From positions 1 to 64,000 of the forward strand of contig NZ_QNVT01000017.1 of the NCBI RefSeq assembly GCF_003385515.1: a stretch of 64,000 nucleotides of DNA, in the 5' to 3' direction. This document shows positions 62,134 through 64,000 of the stretch, piece after piece. The notes beneath the pieces were generated by a model. It saw only the letters and a list, made by a program, of their open reading frames with translations. It had not been told where the DNA came from and made no database searches. This DNA is from Chryseobacterium pennae (GTDB lineage Bacteria > Bacteroidota > Bacteroidia > Flavobacteriales > Weeksellaceae). Each line of letters starts with the position of its first letter. Position 1 is the first letter of the stretch. Both the position numbers and the translations under genes were made by a program.

Positions 62134-62145
62134 GTTTGTTGTTAT

Positions 62146-62208
62146 CGGGTAATTTGGTGAAAGACGCTGTCAGTTTTGGAATCGAAGTAAGTCTTTCTAA
62201 CGACACCG
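62146..62208 (-). ncRNA. structured element, copy 6 (minimal form)
   Basis: Stem strands GAAAGAC (62159-62165) and GTCTTTC (62191-62197) pair over 7 bp. CGAAGTA (62183-62189) and TAACGACAC (62198-62206) match the family exactly, with GGTAAT (62148-62153) on the far side. The tRNA-like arms are absent. It lies 12 bases from copy 7. Confidence 0.65.
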
Positions 62209-62240
62209 GTAATATTAACACTGCAAAATTACCCTCTAAG

Positions 62241-62259
62241 TACGCATTCTTTTTACGTA
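62241..62259. repeat. hairpin repeat copy B
   Basis: TACG (62241-62244), loop CATTCTTTTTA, CGTA (62256-62259), then a T run. Same loop as copy A at 62020. It lies just past the stop codon of the DUF6584-like gene. Confidence 0.6.
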
Positions 62260-62269
62260 GTTTGTTTTT

Positions 62270-62803
62270 TTAGTAAGAAAATAATGCCTTTATCAGCTCT
62301 AAAAGTTTGAAAAACCCTAAAATAGGAAGTAATATCAGAAATACTATGAATATTACTTTGAATATTTTATTTACAAAACTTGTTGGGTCTTCTGCTTCTG
62401 AATACTTTCCTTTCTCTCTGTTTTTAGGCTTAAAATCAGGAATATGCTTAGTTTTTTTAAGACTGTCTTTCTCAAGTTCAGCTAAAACCTTCGTGGCATA
62501 TTCATTAAGCTGAGCTTTATTTCCTCTGAAGACAATATCTTTTAAAATAGCATTTCCGGAATTACTTAATGTTTTTCTGTAAAGCTCAACGGCTTTTTCC
62601 ATTTCTTTATTTTCAGGTTGAGACAAAATCCAATATTTTCCGGCTTCATCTATAAAGCCTGCTGCATAGTAAATCTGACCTAATTTATTTCTCAAAGAAA
62701 GATCATCCGGAAACTGATTGATCAAGTTTCTTAATCTGTCACATGCTTTTTTCTTTTTTCCTGCTTTCAGATCCTGCTCTATTTTATAAAAAAAATCTCC
62801 CAT
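62270..62803 (-). CDS. DUF6584-like TPR-type protein with C-terminal membrane segment
   Basis: A 177-residue protein. The N-terminal helical repeat (KKKACDRLRNLINQFPDDLSLRNKLGQIYYAAGFIDEAGKYWIL) resembles the DUF6584 pattern and TPR helices. The C terminus has a hydrophobic stretch of about 20 residues (FKVIFIVFLILLPILGFF), so it may sit at the membrane. Its relation to immunity genes is by location only. It is 11 bases after the 220-residue gene and so in the same operon. Confidence 0.7.
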   Translation of the reverse strand: MGDFFYKIEQDLKAGKKKKACDRLRNLINQFPDDLSLRNKLGQIYYAAGFIDEAGKYWILSQPENKEMEKAVELYRKTLSNSGNAILKDIVFRGNKAQLNEYATKVLAELEKDSLKKTKHIPDFKPKNREKGKYSEAEDPTSFVNKIFKVIFIVFLILLPILGFFKLLELIKALFSY

Positions 62804-62814
62804 GGTTTTATTTT

Positions 62815-63477
62815 TTATTGAATGCCGGACATGAGCTGTGAAAGTCTTTCTGCACTGTCTATATTCTTTTTCATTACAATTCCTGAAATTCTATTTTTAA
62901 AATGTATCTGTTGCTGTCTCATTTTTTCCAATTCTGCTTTCAATGCTGACTCATCAACTTCAAACCTTATTTTTATGTTTTTGATATCAGCAATATTGTC
63001 TTCTGTATACTCTGAAAAGCTTATGGTTCCGTTTTCTCTTTTATACAAAACCCAGGGATGGCCAATCCACAAATCTTTCCATTCAGAAGATGGGCTGTCA
63101 AAAATTTTCTGCCAATCTTCTATATTCGATAGATCTCCACAGCAGCTGGGTTCAATGAGAATTTCACCATCCTTTTTTAGAACAATACCGCCATCAAAAG
63201 AGAGTAAGAAAACCTCTTCATCAGGATCGTCAAATTCTACTTCACTAAGCCTGACGTCTATAATAGTTTGTAAACTCTCATCGTCAATCGCTTCAATATC
63301 TGCAAGGTAAGATCCTTTCTTAATGGTATTAAAGTTGATCTTGAGCTGGCAAGCCATTTCTTCCCACTTCATAAACCATTCTTCAGGATCCGGATATTCT
63401 GTAACAGTAGGTAGCTGAATATCTTCTTTACAATATTTGAACGGATTGATTTCAATTGTATTAATAAGTTCTATCAT
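62815..63477 (-). CDS. hypothetical immunity-like protein
   Basis: I do not recognise a named family for this 220-residue acidic protein. Features: DPEEWFMKWEEMACQL, a cysteine pair in ILIEPSCCGDLSN, and DWQKIFDSPSSEWKDLWIGHPWVLYKREN. This composition, and SMI1-type neighbours, fit immunity proteins of toxin systems; the claim is inference. It is followed by the DUF6584-like gene after 11 bases. Confidence 0.6.
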   Translation of the reverse strand: MIELINTIEINPFKYCKEDIQLPTVTEYPDPEEWFMKWEEMACQLKINFNTIKKGSYLADIEAIDDESLQTIIDVRLSEVEFDDPDEEVFLLSFDGGIVLKKDGEILIEPSCCGDLSNIEDWQKIFDSPSSEWKDLWIGHPWVLYKRENGTISFSEYTEDNIADIKNIKIRFEVDESALKAELEKMRQQQIHFKNRISGIVMKKNIDSAERLSQLMSGIQ

Positions 63478-63483
63478 AATTTA

Positions 63484-63611
63484 TCAGTTGATTTTTCTAG
63501 CCCCGATTCCAGCGGCATCCTTTTTCTGAATAGGCCTTAACGCAGCGGAAAAAGATACAGCGGAAAGCGGGAATAAGCTTCTCAATATATTAATTTTTAA
63601 AAGGCTTATTT
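63484..63611. other. GC-richer intergenic block with AGCGG repeats
   Basis: A 128-base gap between two genes. Plus strand carries three AGCGG motifs near 63513-63570 and CCCCGATTCC at 63502-63511, unlike the AT-rich flanks. It resembles intergenic spacers that I have seen in flavobacterial toxin/immunity arrays, but I cannot place it. Confidence 0.4.
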
Positions 63612-64000
63612 TTAAATTTCAATAAATAGCTGACTGTCATTCTTAATAGCATTTTCTACAAATCTTTTAAAAACAGGATAATAATATTCCTCAAAATCCT
63701 GATCTGACTTTTTACTATTCTTTATGGATTCTAACGTTCTCAGAAAATCATTAGCATCTATTTCTGGAGAATCGTGATCACGCCATCCTATACATTCAGT
63801 ATGATGCCTTACAAATTCCGGCAATTTTCTGTATTCACAGAAAGGAATTCCTTCATAATACCAATAGTCAAGGTAGTTTCCGAAGCTGCCACCGCCAAAA
63901 GTTACATATTCTTTTTGTCCTTCAAATTCTGCCCATAATGTATATTCAGCTCCACAATCAGGAGCTCCGCAAACAGGGCATATACAGAGATGGGTAAGAT
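63612..64000 (-). CDS. hypothetical protein, 5' end beyond the window
   Basis: The open frame runs to the window end without a stop or a clear start codon; a TTG at 63824 is not required as the start. The visible 129 residues contain CICPVCGAPDCGAE near the N-terminal end (a likely zinc-binding cysteine cluster), GGGSFGNYLDYWYYEG and a charged helical C terminus. I do not recognise a family. It is in the same orientation as the immunity-like genes that follow. Confidence 0.65.
   Translation of the reverse strand, partial: LTHLCICPVCGAPDCGAEYTLWAEFEGQKEYVTFGGGSFGNYLDYWYYEGIPFCEYRKLPEFVRHHTECIGWRDHDSPEIDANDFLRTLESIKNSKKSDQDFEEYYYPVFKRFVENAIKNDSQLFIEI

Noticed and set aside
59969..62208. CRISPR array
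   Set aside because: The copies are 60-135 bases long, with variable middle and variable stems and irregular spacing. There are no uniform spacers and no cas genes.
59969..62208. Integron attC sites
   Set aside because: The conserved GTTRRRY/RYYYAAC core pair is not found in all copies, several elements are next to each other with no gene between, and no integron integrase is in the window. A cassette-exchange role is still possible.

Overview
The window reads as a chromosomal segment of a Bacteroidetes bacterium of the family Weeksellaceae, most likely Chryseobacterium or a close relative. Evidence: AT-rich intergenic DNA, promoters of the Bacteroidetes type (TTG, 18-20 bp, TAnnTTTG), type IX secretion sorting domains and a PorZ-like protein, several proton-dependent oligopeptide transporters (POT), an S9 dipeptidyl peptidase, quinone-dependent malate dehydrogenase, and a chromosomal AadS-type aminoglycoside adenylyltransferase. 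This genus call rests on gene content, not on a database search.

Layout. 1-700: a tRNA operon on the minus strand (Lys-Leu-Lys) with its own promoter and terminator. 0.7-9.5 kb: aroK, an S4 RNA-binding protein, a lipoprotein, an FMN glutamate-synthase-like protein, mtaB, a DinB/DUF1572 protein, a large T9SS type B cargo protein and a possible PD-(D/E)XK protein. 9.7-21.2 kb: a glucan-phosphorylase-like protein lacking the usual PLP lysine, two small stress-type genes, DPP IV, three POT transporters with a YhcG-type nuclease between two of them, and a periplasmic thioredoxin; this is mostly a peptide-utilisation block. 21.4-31.7 kb: recG, an AraC regulator with a receiver-like partner, dapA, a 5'-nucleotidase encoded as two genes, porZ and recO. 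31.8-50.3 kb: a GH63-type glucosidase with a LacI-type operator, an SDR dehydrogenase, a GMC oxidoreductase, aadS, mqo, gpsA, an M23 peptidase, an altered metallo-beta-lactamase-fold protein, an Rrf2 regulator with an oxidoreductase, an FKBP isomerase, a catalase-like protein and a TetR regulator.

50.7-56.7 kb is a compact Ter (tellurite/stress) operon: HAD, phosphoribosyltransferase, TerD, TelA, an unrecognised 315-residue protein, TerD, TerC. It is followed by a SulP transporter with an apparently leaderless start and by a pair of transposase-derived HTH genes.

60.0-64.0 kb is the most unusual part. SMI1/KNR4-type and other immunity-like genes on the minus strand are interspersed with seven copies of a structured element. 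Each copy has the same conserved flanks and a covarying stem. Several copies carry tRNA pieces (T arm, acceptor, D arm) in circularly permuted order, with the acceptor stem closed into a hairpin and the ends lying at the anticodon side. I know of no described bacterial element of this form. It is the best candidate here for an undescribed system.

Regulation visible in the sequence includes two identical-spacing operators for the Rrf2 regulator (one over its own -33 box), a long palindrome over the TetR promoter, and many intrinsic terminators. An intergenic inverted repeat family with GGAAGCTGGAAG-type arms occurs at four loci.
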